A stretch of 64,000 nucleotides of DNA from Tunturiibacter gelidiferens (GTDB taxonomy: Bacteria > Acidobacteriota > Terriglobia > Terriglobales > Acidobacteriaceae). Position 1 is the stretch's first letter; each line of letters begins with the position of its first letter. Positions 48,919 to 60,460 of this stretch are shown one piece after another. The notes beneath the pieces are model-generated. The model saw only the letters and a program-made list of their open reading frames with translations, ran no database searches and was not told the DNA's origin. The stretch spans positions 558,001 through 622,000 of the forward strand of contig NZ_JACHEB010000001.1 in assembly GCF_014201335.1 (NCBI RefSeq). The letters are read 5' to 3'. The position numbers were made by a program, and so were the translations under genes.

Positions 48919-49527
48919 ATGCACCGACTTGGCATTCTTCTCTCCGGCAGAGGCTCGAACTTTCTTGCGATCGTGAAGGCTATTCACGAACGACGTTTGC
49001 TCGGCGCAGAGATTGCGGTCGTGTTGTCTAACATAGAAGATGCTCCGGGGCTAGCGGCGGCACGCGAGCTGAATCTGCCCTCCTTTGCGATTCCCTCGGC
49101 GGGTCACAAGCGTGCCGAGCATGACGCGGAGATGATCGCGCGACTTCATCAACACAAGGTCGACCTGGTCTGCCTGGCGGGATATATGCGTATCATCTCC
49201 CCTGTGTTTGTGGGGGCGTTTCCGAACCGAATACTCAACGTACACCCCTCGCTCCTGCCGGCCTTTCCAGGCCTCGACGCACAGGGGCAAGCTCTGAAGT
49301 ATGGAGCCAAGGTGGCTGGTTGCACGGTGCACTTTGTCGATGAGGCGGTGGATCATGGCGTCATCATTCTGCAAAAGACGGTGCCCGTTCATGACGACGA
49401 CACTGAGGCAACTCTCTCGGCTCGCATCCTCGAGCAGGAGCACCGCACCTATCCGGAGGCTATCTCCACGGTGCTGAGCGGGGAGTATGTCATTGAAGAT
49501 CGCCGCTATGTCCGCCGCAAACCCTGA
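48919..49527 (+). CDS. purN: Phosphoribosylglycinamide formyltransferase
   Basis: The enzyme transfers a formyl group from 10-formyl-tetrahydrofolate to GAR. The 202-residue product starts MHRLGILLSGRGSNFLAIVK and contains the active-site region LAGYMRIISPVFVGAFPNRI, the LNVHPSLLPAFPG loop with the catalytic His, and CTVHFVDEAVDHGVIILQ with the catalytic Asp. Length is normal. It converges with the protease gene at 49533 with only five bases between the stops. Confidence 0.96.
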   Translation: MHRLGILLSGRGSNFLAIVKAIHERRLLGAEIAVVLSNIEDAPGLAAARELNLPSFAIPSAGHKRAEHDAEMIARLHQHKVDLVCLAGYMRIISPVFVGAFPNRILNVHPSLLPAFPGLDAQGQALKYGAKVAGCTVHFVDEAVDHGVIILQKTVPVHDDDTEATLSARILEQEHRTYPEAISTVLSGEYVIEDRRYVRRKP

Positions 49528-49532
49528 CGAAG

Positions 49533-50570
49533 TTAGAACCGCCGCATCGTCTCAGGCACAAGGCCCATCAGCGCTCCCAGCAGAAATAATAAAAGCGTGT
49601 ATCGAATCATCGTCCCGCTGCTGGGGCTCTCAGGAGCTGTGCCCGTGAAGAGCCGCCACGCCATACCCGCTGCAATGAAGAGAAAGACTCCTTCATGTAG
49701 AGATGCAAAGAAGAGAATGGCGGCGGCCAAGATCAGGCCACGCTGCATGCGATTGAGCGCATGCGTTGCCTGCGCGCCGTCGAGACCCAGCACTGGCACG
49801 AGGTTGATCAGGTTCAGCCACGCACCTGCATGGGCCAGCGCAGACCAAAACTCGACTTTCGTATAAAAGTAGATGGCCGCGCATGCTGCGGCCGCCAGCA
49901 ATCCGGCGAAGGGCCCTGCGAGCGCGATGCTCGAGAGCGCGTCGAGCGAGATTCCCATGCTGTACCACCGCACATACGCCCCTAGCCCAGGCAGGAACAC
50001 AGGCAGATCCGCCTTCAGCCCACGCCGCCGCGCCGCAATGTAGTGCCCGAGCTCGTGGATCAAGATGGATACAGCGAAACCCAGGCCGAACTTCCATCCA
50101 AACAGCGCCCAGTACACCCCGAAGAAGGCGAAGAAGCTTAAAAGAAATTTGAACTTTAGCAGAGCGAACAAAAACGTCTTTGCCTTCAGCAGAAAGAACG
50201 TAACCGGAGCCAGCGGCCCCAGCCTCTTCTTCCACGTCGCAGTACGCTGCTCACCCGTCTGAATGCGCTCATCGAGCGTCGCAAGGTGCGCTGCCACCTT
50301 CTGACTCTGCTCCCCCGCAGGCAGCCATTGCAGCATCTGCTGCCATGTCTCACGTGCCTGCGGCCATGCCCGCTCCTGCTCCTGCGACATCGCCAGCTGC
50401 CCAAGTCCCGTCAAATAACCCGCGTAGACGATCGTGTGACACTCCGGGCAGGCGAGCGTCATCGGCGGCAGCCACAGACTGCACTCGGGACAGTTATGGA
50501 TCGGTTCAGGGGTACCAGCGGAAGGATTGGTTTCGAGCACTGCAGGATCAGTCATAGAAGCATCTACCAT
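49533..50570 (-). CDS. M50 family site-2 metalloprotease with N-terminal zinc ribbon
   Basis: The 345-residue protein starts with a soluble part containing NCPECSLWLPP and LACPECHTIVY, a four-cysteine zinc ribbon (Cys27, 30, 41 and 44). A linker follows, then about six membrane segments. The metal motif is SILIHELGHYIAA (His172, Glu173, His176), and the third ligand is likely the Asp in PVLGLDGAQA. Site-2 proteases cut substrate helices within the membrane and often control sigma factors. The zinc ribbon suggests a regulatory partner or nucleic acid, but no partner gene is adjacent. Confidence 0.85.
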   Translation of the reverse strand: MVDASMTDPAVLETNPSAGTPEPIHNCPECSLWLPPMTLACPECHTIVYAGYLTGLGQLAMSQEQERAWPQARETWQQMLQWLPAGEQSQKVAAHLATLDERIQTGEQRTATWKKRLGPLAPVTFFLLKAKTFLFALLKFKFLLSFFAFFGVYWALFGWKFGLGFAVSILIHELGHYIAARRRGLKADLPVFLPGLGAYVRWYSMGISLDALSSIALAGPFAGLLAAAACAAIYFYTKVEFWSALAHAGAWLNLINLVPVLGLDGAQATHALNRMQRGLILAAAILFFASLHEGVFLFIAAGMAWRLFTGTAPESPSSGTMIRYTLLLFLLGALMGLVPETMRRF

Positions 50571-50604
50571 TTTATCCGTTCAGCGACGACCACGTTCAGA
50601 GCAC

Positions 50605-51822
50605 TTAGGTCTCGCGACCAGCTTGTCCCTGTTGCTCCGTCGCGTCGTTCAGCTTCACTTTGACGTCGAGCCGCTTATGCCCGCGGAAGACCGTGAGGGT
50701 CACCTCATCTCCTGCCTTATGCGAGTTCATCGCCGCCGATAGATCCTGCGCATTCGTGATCTCCTGGCCGTCGATTGCGACGATCAGATCGCCGCCCAGC
50801 ATCACCGGCATATTGCCCTGGTAGGCTCGCTGAGTTCCTCCATGCAGGCCGGCCTTCTCCCCAGCACCACCCGGCAGGACGCGTTCGATCAACAGACCGT
50901 AGTCAGCAGCCAAGCCGATCTGTGCAGCTACCTCCGGCCCAACCTCGAGAGTGGCTATATCGAGCGTGGGACGGCGCACGCGGCCATACTTTGCAAAGTC
51001 TGCGATAACCGCCTTCGCCGTATTTACCGGAATTGCAAACCCGATTCCTGACGATTGGTCCGCGCCGTTGTTTGCAATCAGCGTGGTAATACCGATGACT
51101 TCGCCACGAGAGTTCAACAGCGGGCCACCCGAGTTGCCAGGATTCACTGCAGCATCGGTCTGGATCGCGTCTTCGATAGGATTGTTGTTCGGGCCACGAA
51201 TCGACCGGATCGCCGAAATGATTCCGCGCGTCATCGTGCCGGATAAGCCAAACGGATTGCCTATCGCATAGACCCGCTGGCCAACGGTCAGGCTCTGGGA
51301 CTCAGCCAGAGTCGCCGGCTGCAGATTCGGCGCGTTGTTGATCAGCAGCAACGCAAGATCGTGCCCCTTGTCGACGCCAACCACCGTCGCCTTGTACTTA
51401 TGCTTGTCCGAGAGCGTGACCTCGACGCGCTGCGCGTTGTCGATCACGTGGTTGTTGGTAAGGATGTGGCCCTGCTTGTCCAGAATGAATCCGGAGCCCT
51501 GCCCCTGCTGCGGAACAGGCCCATAAAAAAAGTCGAACGCCACCGCTGTCGAAGTAATGTTTACCACCGACGGAAGAGCTTTCTTGTAGACGGCAATATT
51601 CTGCTGCTCCTCAGTGTCGTACGCAGGCGCCGCATCAGCCTCGGTCAGTTCAAAGTTCCCCATCGGCCCGGTGACGGTCGCAGCTCTTGTGGCAGTGACC
51701 GGCGCAGATGGCACAGCACGATGCAGCCACGGGGAGACCGCTCCCGTCGACCAGACATGGGTCGTCAGATAGTAAAAGCCGCAAAGAAGAAGGACCACAA
51801 GCAGAACGGGACGCAATTTCAT
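50605..51822 (-). CDS. HtrA/DegP-like periplasmic serine protease with PDZ domain
   Basis: The 405-residue product has an N-terminal membrane anchor or signal (LLVVLLLCGFYYL). The chymotrypsin-like domain carries the triad His125 (TNNHVID), Asp155 (GHDLALLL) and Ser231 (NPGNSGGPLLN). A single PDZ domain follows at about residues 290-390 with GLLIERVLPGGAGEKAG. It would degrade or refold damaged envelope proteins. The ATG at 51822 is favoured by domain position over the frame's outer end at 51846. It lies in tandem with the M50 protease gene. Confidence 0.94.
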   Translation of the reverse strand: MKLRPVLLVVLLLCGFYYLTTHVWSTGAVSPWLHRAVPSAPVTATRAATVTGPMGNFELTEADAAPAYDTEEQQNIAVYKKALPSVVNITSTAVAFDFFYGPVPQQGQGSGFILDKQGHILTNNHVIDNAQRVEVTLSDKHKYKATVVGVDKGHDLALLLINNAPNLQPATLAESQSLTVGQRVYAIGNPFGLSGTMTRGIISAIRSIRGPNNNPIEDAIQTDAAVNPGNSGGPLLNSRGEVIGITTLIANNGADQSSGIGFAIPVNTAKAVIADFAKYGRVRRPTLDIATLEVGPEVAAQIGLAADYGLLIERVLPGGAGEKAGLHGGTQRAYQGNMPVMLGGDLIVAIDGQEITNAQDLSAAMNSHKAGDEVTLTVFRGHKRLDVKVKLNDATEQQGQAGRET

Positions 51823-52054
51823 CGTGAACACGACCTGAACTTTCAAATAGCCGGTCTCAAAAAAACCGGCTAATTCAATTGTATCGAGCCGCGTGCTCGT
51901 CTGCTCACTCGCGGCGGTACGCCGTTGATTCCGTCGAAAGGGGCCAGCGGGGTAGCGGGACCAGATTCGTCCCGCTTCTTTGGAGGATCAGAGCCTTGCA
52001 GACTATTGAGCGTCCAGCACATCTTCCCGGGGAGGGACTAAACCTGCACTTTAC

Positions 52055-52594
52055 TTACACCATTCGCTGCAGCCGATTGAGCGCGGACGGCTTGATACGG
52101 GGAGCATGGAGAAAATTCTCGCGTTCGGGCTGACGTTTGGCCGGCGCCTCCCACGACTCCTCCTTGACCCGCACCGGACCAGCCCAGGACTCGGCATCGA
52201 GGTCTGCGCTGGCAACGTTGGCGCGACCCACCAGCGAGCGATCGGTGCGATCGAGCCGATCCGTGCGCTCAGTTTTCTCTCCAGGCTCGGAGCGTTCGGC
52301 CCGATTGATAACCTCTACCTCTTCGCTCTTTGCGACAAGATCAAGACCTTCCAAAGCCGCCTCGGCGTCCTGCTCGTTGTTATGAACGGTCGCCATCAGC
52401 GAAGCCATGAAGTTCGCCATCATGCGCTGCGCACACTTCTGTCCGCACAGATGCTTCGCGCCCTTGCGAGAGTTCTGCGGCGACTCCCAACCGCGAAGCT
52501 TCAGCTCTCCGCCCGTTTCGTAGGCGACGAACCAGTAGTTACTCGTCTGCTTCTCTGCTGCACAGATATCGCAATTGATCGCTTGCCGGATCAT
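52055..52594 (-). CDS. Zinc-finger-like protein of unknown function with charged repeats
   Basis: The 179-residue protein begins MIRQAINCDICAAEK and later has LCGQKCAQRMM, so four cysteines in two CxxC-like pairs may bind zinc. The middle part contains a low-complexity run, EKTERTDRLDRTDRS, in which the Thr-Asp-Arg unit repeats. No membrane segment is present. I do not recognise the family. The whole-gene codon use is similar to its neighbours. It is on the same strand as the proteases, coaE and folD. Confidence 0.6.
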   Translation of the reverse strand: MIRQAINCDICAAEKQTSNYWFVAYETGGELKLRGWESPQNSRKGAKHLCGQKCAQRMMANFMASLMATVHNNEQDAEAALEGLDLVAKSEEVEVINRAERSEPGEKTERTDRLDRTDRSLVGRANVASADLDAESWAGPVRVKEESWEAPAKRQPERENFLHAPRIKPSALNRLQRMV

Positions 52595-52734
52595 CTGCCC
52601 GTCTCCTTGTCCTTCAATAAAGTGTGGCTGTCTGACACAGTACCTTCATCGGCAGAAGACTGAAATGCATCATCCCGGGACATTCAATTTGTTCAGGAGC
52701 TTAAGACCGGCATGTTCCTACGATAAGCGCTCGT

Positions 52735-53391
52735 CTACGCCGCAGCCTCGAGGATCGGCCAAAGCTGATCGACCTGCCACTCCAACTCCGTCAAAGCGCC
52801 GCCGTTGGTCAACACGTAGTCGGACAGGGCGCTCTTCTGCTCGTCGGAGATCTGCTGCGCCAGCCTGCGGCGTGCCTCCTCCTCGAACTCAGCGCGCTGC
52901 TCTTCGTTGATAGCCTTGCCGCCTGAGGAGCGGGCGACAAATCGTGCGATCTTCACCTCTTCGGGAGCCGTCACCAGAATGATCCTGTCGAAGCGTTTCT
53001 GCCATCGTGCACCATCTACCGTCCCGAAGTTCGTCTCGAAGATCAGTGCCGACTCCACCATCACGACAGCGCGTGGTTCCTGCTGAGAGATCTCCTCGGT
53101 CAATGCCATCTGGCGCGCTATCACCAACGGATGCGCGATTGCGTTCAACTCTTCGACACGTCCCTCCGTGAAGGCGATGCGTGCCAATGCGGCGCGATCA
53201 AGCGTTCCATCGGGCCGAACCACGCCGGGGCCAAAGTGTGCGATCATTCCGTCGTAGATCGGCTGACCTGGCTCCATCAGCTCGCGCCCAATAGCGTCCG
53301 ACTGCAACACGCGCGCCCCAAGCGCGGCGAACAATCTCGCTGCGGTAGACTTCCCGCTTCCTAGCCCGCCGGTAAGGCCAACGCGCAACAT
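52735..53391 (-). CDS. coaE: Dephospho-CoA kinase
   Basis: The enzyme adds the 3'-phosphate in the last step of coenzyme A synthesis. The 218-residue product starts MLRVGLTGGLGSGKSTAARLF with the P-loop at residues 8-15. The LID and substrate region is DAIGRELMEPGQPIYDGMIAHFG. The C-terminal part ends with VDQLWPILEAAA. Length matches the family. Its ATG is five bases from the folD stop, so the two are probably co-transcribed. Confidence 0.95.
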   Translation of the reverse strand: MLRVGLTGGLGSGKSTAARLFAALGARVLQSDAIGRELMEPGQPIYDGMIAHFGPGVVRPDGTLDRAALARIAFTEGRVEELNAIAHPLVIARQMALTEEISQQEPRAVVMVESALIFETNFGTVDGARWQKRFDRIILVTAPEEVKIARFVARSSGGKAINEEQRAEFEEEARRRLAQQISDEQKSALSDYVLTNGGALTELEWQVDQLWPILEAAA

Positions 53392-53396
53392 GAAGG

Positions 53397-54344
53397 TTAG
53401 TTGTTCCCCAGCGAAATCCCGCGCCGCAGCTTTGCCGCCGTTACCGTGTTCTGCATCAACATCGCAATGGTCAACGCGCCAACGCCACCCGGCACCGGCG
53501 TGTACGCTCCCGCCAACGCGAACGCCGCCGGATGAATATCGCCGACAACAACCGATCCGCGCTTGGCAAAGGTCGCCGCCCGATCCTCATCGCCGGGAAA
53601 AAACTCGTCAACCTCATCGGCACTGGTGATGCGGTTGATCCCGACATCGATCAGAGTTGCGCCAGGCTTGACCATCTCTGCGGTCACGAATCCCGGCCTG
53701 CCCATTGCAGCCACCAGGAGATCGGCCTTGCGAGTCACGCTGCCGAGGTCGACAGTCTTGCTGTGGCACACCGTCACCGTGGCCGAGGCGTTCAGCAGCA
53801 TCATCGCCGCAGGCTTGCCGACAATATCCGAGCGCCCCACGATGACCGCATTCTGGCCCGCAACGGGCAAGTCGCTCCGTCGCAGAATCTCCATAATCCC
53901 CGCCGGCGTACAGGGAGCCAACCCCGGCTGACCGCTCTGCAGCCGGCCCACATTCATGGGATGAAATCCATCCACATCCTTGTCCGGCGACACGGCCTCG
54001 AGCAGCCGCTTGGTGTTTACATGCTTTGGAAGAGGAAGCTGAATCAGAATGCCGTCGATGTCTTCGCGAGCGTTCAGCGCCGCTATCAAATCCAACATCT
54101 CGTCGGTCGTAATGGTCTCCGGCGGCGTAAGCATCTCGCTGAAGATTCCCAACTCGCCGCAGGTCTTCACCTTGCTGCGAACGTAAATTTGCGACGCGGG
54201 CACCTCTCCGACCAGAATCACGGCCAAACCGGGAGTGATTCCGCGAACGACAAGCGCTTGAACCTCGACTGCAACCTCGGCCTTGATCTGCCCCGCAATC
54301 GCTATGCCATCTAAGATTCTGGAAGTTCTTTTCATCTCACTCAT
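53397..54344 (-). CDS. folD: Bifunctional methylenetetrahydrofolate dehydrogenase/cyclohydrolase
   Basis: The enzyme interconverts methylene- and formyl-tetrahydrofolate, which supplies 10-formyl-THF to PurN. The 315-residue product has SQIYVRSKVKTCGELGI with the catalytic lysine, ILIQLPLPKHVN, CTPAGIMEIL, VIVGRSDIVGKP for NADP binding, and PGGVGALTIAMLMQNT at the end. The ATG at 54344 is preferred over the far upstream frame end at 54485. A second ATG three codons later is possible. It is divergent from the small Trm112-like gene at 54397. Confidence 0.95.
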   Translation of the reverse strand: MSEMKRTSRILDGIAIAGQIKAEVAVEVQALVVRGITPGLAVILVGEVPASQIYVRSKVKTCGELGIFSEMLTPPETITTDEMLDLIAALNAREDIDGILIQLPLPKHVNTKRLLEAVSPDKDVDGFHPMNVGRLQSGQPGLAPCTPAGIMEILRRSDLPVAGQNAVIVGRSDIVGKPAAMMLLNASATVTVCHSKTVDLGSVTRKADLLVAAMGRPGFVTAEMVKPGATLIDVGINRITSADEVDEFFPGDEDRAATFAKRGSVVVGDIHPAAFALAGAYTPVPGGVGALTIAMLMQNTVTAAKLRRGISLGNN

Positions 54345-54396
54345 ATCCGTTCCATGGTATCGCGCTCTCCGGATCTTCGGCCGGTAAGATAGCGAT

Positions 54397-54561
54397 ATGA
54401 GCGCTGAATCCCTACCGGCCACCGATCTTCGATGTGTCGTGTGCCCGGTGTGCCACCAGCCGCTCGAGAACGCCGGCAATATCATCTCCTGCGAAGGCTG
54501 CGGGCGACGTTATCCTGTTATCGACGGAATTCCCGTGCTGCTTGCGGACCGCGTACTCTGA
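54397..54561 (+). CDS. Trm112-like zinc-ribbon protein (UPF0434 type)
   Basis: This short gene codes for 54 residues. The sequence has cysteines at 13, 16 and 19 (CVVCPVCH) and at 32 and 35 (SCEGCGRRY), followed by PVIDGIPVLLADRV. The Tyr-Pro-Val-x-Asp-Gly-Ile-Pro-Val-Leu-Leu ending is diagnostic for the Trm112/YcaR family. Trm112 proteins act as activators of methyltransferases in other organisms. The bacterial partner is not identified here. It lies 52 bases from the folD start on the opposite strand. Confidence 0.88.
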   Translation: MSAESLPATDLRCVVCPVCHQPLENAGNIISCEGCGRRYPVIDGIPVLLADRVL

Positions 54562-54726
54562 TTGAGCTCCTTCAAGGAAACTTTCCGGGCCATCTCTTCG
54601 TAAAGTTCTCGGGCGACATAATCTGTCGGGCCAATGAATGAGTTTCAACGCGACCTCGGTTGACCCAGGACGTCTAATACCAAGGGCAGGCCGACGGCGG
54701 ACACGCGTTGAGCAGGAGAAGTGCAG

Positions 54727-54975
54727 ATGACAAAGGCAAAGGGTGCCCATGTCGAAAAGTTTGCCGAGGCCGACCTCTCGGGTCTGCGAGAGGACCTGAT
54801 GAAGTCGGGCCTCGACTCCTGGCAGGCAGCCGATCTCATCAGCAGTTTTCTGGTCACGCGCGGCTACGGCGTCTCGACGCAGGACGCACGCAAAGCAGCT
54901 TTCCGCATGGAATCCATCAGCTGCTCGCTACCCTGCCTGCAGGAGGAGTTAGAAAAGATCGCGCAATTGATGTGA
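54727..54975 (+). CDS. Small helical protein of unknown function
   Basis: AGGAGAA ends six bases before the ATG at 54727, which decides this start over the GTG at 54721. The 82-residue product is predicted all-helical with SGLREDLMKSGLDSWQAADL and a C-terminal CSLPCLQEELEKI segment that holds two cysteines. No family is recognised. It shares the strand with the Trm112-like gene. Confidence 0.6.
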   Translation: MTKAKGAHVEKFAEADLSGLREDLMKSGLDSWQAADLISSFLVTRGYGVSTQDARKAAFRMESISCSLPCLQEELEKIAQLM

Positions 54976-55051
54976 AATACCCTTCTCTTGGCAGCATCAC
55001 TAAGCCGAAAAAAGTCTGTCGTACGTCAACGTCGTCGACTACGCTATCCCC

Positions 55052-55723
55052 ATGTCTGCCAACTTCCGCCGCCTTGTCCTTCTTCCACTGACGCTCGCTT
55101 TCCTTGGAGTCGCGTCGGTATTTGGCGAAGAACAAGCCGCAGAGCAACCTGACCATCCGCAGCTCGTAAAGACAACTCTCGCCGACGGAATCGATCGAAT
55201 CGCCGGACAAGAACCGACCTCGCGGATCCAGTACGTTCGCCTGGCCGTGCCAGGGTCTCTTCGTCTCCCCGTTACAGGAGATTCTCCCGCGCCGTCCCCC
55301 TCACCCACACTGATCGCCCAGTGCACCCTGCGCCCCAATGGAAAATCTTATTTCGAGCTCTTCGCAAACTTCGGACGCGCCCCCAACCTGGCTTTCTATC
55401 CTCCCTGGACGCGAACCCCAGAAGGCGATCTCTTCCCTCCACCCACTGAAAAAGTCATCATGACGATGGACTTCCTCGGCTACACCCACGTAAAACCTGT
55501 CCGCCGCCAATGGGAGATTCCTGTCCAAACGCCGGGCCAGTATCGCTACAACCCACCCGGCTCCGGTTCTTCGAATCTTGAAGAGATCGCCTACTATCTG
55601 CGCTATCTGCTCGCTCTCCCAACCCTTCGCCTCACGCTCGGCAACAACTCCGCCGACTTTCTCACCACTCCGCTACTCAACGAGATCCGCAAAGAACCCC
55701 TCTGCCGCGCCGCTGCTCTCTGA
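55052..55723 (+). CDS. Exported protein of unknown function
   Basis: The 223-residue protein starts with a signal peptide (LLPLTLAFLGVASVFG), then a charged part and a beta-rich region with QCTLRPNGKSYFELFANFG and VIMTMDFLGYTHVKPVRRQWEIP. The C-terminal part is helical (LEEIAYYLRYLLALPTLRLTL). I do not recognise the family. It precedes ppc by 63 bases on the same strand, so a shared transcript is possible. Confidence 0.65.
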   Translation: MSANFRRLVLLPLTLAFLGVASVFGEEQAAEQPDHPQLVKTTLADGIDRIAGQEPTSRIQYVRLAVPGSLRLPVTGDSPAPSPSPTLIAQCTLRPNGKSYFELFANFGRAPNLAFYPPWTRTPEGDLFPPPTEKVIMTMDFLGYTHVKPVRRQWEIPVQTPGQYRYNPPGSGSSNLEEIAYYLRYLLALPTLRLTLGNNSADFLTTPLLNEIRKEPLCRAAAL

Positions 55724-55786
55724 TACGGTCTACTGAAGCGCCAGCGCCTCGCCCCCTCGATCCAGCACACAAGGCATAATCAAAGG

Positions 55787-58738
<2,952 letters not shown>

Positions 58739-58806
58739 GTTCCTGTCAGACCCGTCGTTCATCTTTGTTGTTTCTGCAAATTTGTTTCTCGTCTAGATTT
58801 GAACTC

Positions 58807-59658
58807 ATGCTTACGATATTGCGTTCGTCTCGTGCTCGTTCCACCTTTGTGTTTTTGTTCGCCTGTCGTTTCGTATCTGTCCTCAACGCGCAATCGACCG
58901 AAGCCGACATCAAGACGAGACTGATGAACCAGCCACTCTTTTTACGTGGCTGCTGAGGCGACGACAAGTTACACTTCGACTCCGTCGGGACTCTCAGGGA
59001 GAAATCCAGTGTTGTCGCGTTTACTCTCTGCGGCTTCGAGTTCAAAGATGTCCATATCAAGCAAGATAAGCTCATTCTCGATGGTCGGCGTATCGGTCTC
59101 GAGTTGAAAGATGACGAGCAATTCCGCGTACCGCTTAACGCAGGAAAAATAGGAAGTCAGCAGGACGAATCTATTCATCTAGAAGTCGCAGCCGGCCCGA
59201 CGGGCGATTATAGCCCTGCTCTGGATGCCATCTTCGTCAATGGTCTTCCCAACTTAATTCCGTCGATGCCCTCGTATTGGAAGCCCTATGCTTTGAAATA
59301 CTTCACTCCAGTGGATGAGGCAGACGCTTCCACCACAGAGCCAACGAGCCAACAACCGCCTGCCCCTAAGGCCGCCCGCGTTGGCGGCGCAGTCAAGGCA
59401 CCCAAACTACTGCATGCCAAAGAACCGACGTTCAACGATTTCGCACGTAGACTCCAATACAGTGGCGTCGTAGTAGTAAATTTTCACCTTGAGCCAGATG
59501 GCACCGTGACGAATATGTCCATCGTTCATGCGCTGGGAATGGGGCTCGATGAACGAGCTCTCGCGGCTGTACAAAAGTACCCTTTCTCCCCCGCCACACA
59601 GAACGGTATTCCGGTCCTTGTCGAACTCAATGTCGAAATTAATTTTGAGATCTATTGA
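58807..59658 (+). pseudogene. TonB-family (energy transducer-like) protein gene interrupted by an in-frame TGA
   Basis: From the ATG at 58807 the frame encodes a signal peptide (FVFLFACRFVSVLNAQ) and then TEADIKTRLMNQPLFLRGC, followed by TGA at 58954-58956. Beyond the stop the same frame continues without interruption: GDDKLHFDSVGTLREK, FTLCGFEFKDVHIKQDKLIL, and a C-terminal TonB-like domain with FARRLQYSGVVVVNFHLEPD and AVQKYPFSPATQNG. Related proteins have Trp at this point, so TGG to TGA is likely. Without read-through only a 49-residue peptide is made. A GTG or ATG restart at 59104 would give the C-terminal domain without export. A sequencing error is the alternative. Confidence 0.72.
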
Positions 59659-59685
59659 AATCAATCAAATCAGGCTGAAGGCGGG

Positions 59686-60429
59686 TCAGTACCCCTGGTC
59701 CGCTCGAAACGCCGTCACTTTATTTTTCACAAAGGTCACGGCCATAGGCTTTCCAAGGTTCGCGAACACCACCATGCGATCTCCATAGGTATTGCTTGTG
59801 CTCTTGCTCACCTGCCCCAACGCAAGCTGCACCTGCCGCTCATTCATTCCGAGAATGACCTGGTGCGCATCCACCGCCTTCCAGATCTCCGGCCCCCAAT
59901 GCTTGTAGAGCTCATGCGGATCGTCATAGAACAAAATCTCATCCGTATAGAACGTGTACTGTCCCGCCTGCCGATACCCCACCGGCACAGCATATTCCTT
60001 CGTATCGCCTGCAGCATCGGGCCGCGTGAACACCATCAGCACCTGCTTGTCGCCGCCCGGAATCCGAAACGTCGCCGCCTTCGGAGCCACCTGCTCGATC
60101 GCATCCTTCACCAACAGCGGCTCAGCCCCCAACAATGTTCCGGCAGGCTTTCCATACTGCGCCGAGTGCCCAACGAGAGGGTAGTACTCAAGCTGCCCGC
60201 CAGCAGAAACCCAAACCGTCGTTCCCGCCAGATCCTTGATGTCCTTCAGCGAGTCAGGCCGCTTTTTCTTCAAAAAAACAAGATCGTCTTCAGGAATTAC
60301 CTCACGAGCCGGAGCCTTCACCGAGTTGTCCGGAGCATTCCGCTCCCGGTAGATCAAGCCCACCCGAATCCCCACCGCCAACACCAGTATTACGGTTGCC
60401 CCAATCGCCGCCTTAGCCCCATTCTGCAT
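59686..60429 (-). CDS. Membrane-anchored protein with BamE/SmpA-like C-terminal region
   Basis: The 247-residue protein starts with one membrane segment (AAIGATVILVLAVGIRVGLIY). The middle part includes RPDSLKDIKDLAGTTVWVSAGG and GYRQAGQYTFYTDEILF. The last 60 residues read HQVILGMNERQVQLALGQVSK and VVFANLGKPMAVTFVKNKV, like the BamE/SmpA domain where GMtxxQVxxALG is the core motif. BamE itself helps outer-membrane protein assembly, but here the domain sits at the end of a longer protein and its role is unclear. Confidence 0.7.
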   Translation of the reverse strand: MQNGAKAAIGATVILVLAVGIRVGLIYRERNAPDNSVKAPAREVIPEDDLVFLKKKRPDSLKDIKDLAGTTVWVSAGGQLEYYPLVGHSAQYGKPAGTLLGAEPLLVKDAIEQVAPKAATFRIPGGDKQVLMVFTRPDAAGDTKEYAVPVGYRQAGQYTFYTDEILFYDDPHELYKHWGPEIWKAVDAHQVILGMNERQVQLALGQVSKSTSNTYGDRMVVFANLGKPMAVTFVKNKVTAFRADQGY

Positions 60430-60460
60430 CGACTCTCCTCATGAACCCAACCACAGCACT

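Noticed and set aside
58954-58956. Selenocysteine at the in-frame TGA
   Set aside because: Related proteins carry tryptophan here, the preceding cysteine is not part of a redox motif, and no SECIS-like hairpin is evident just downstream by eye.
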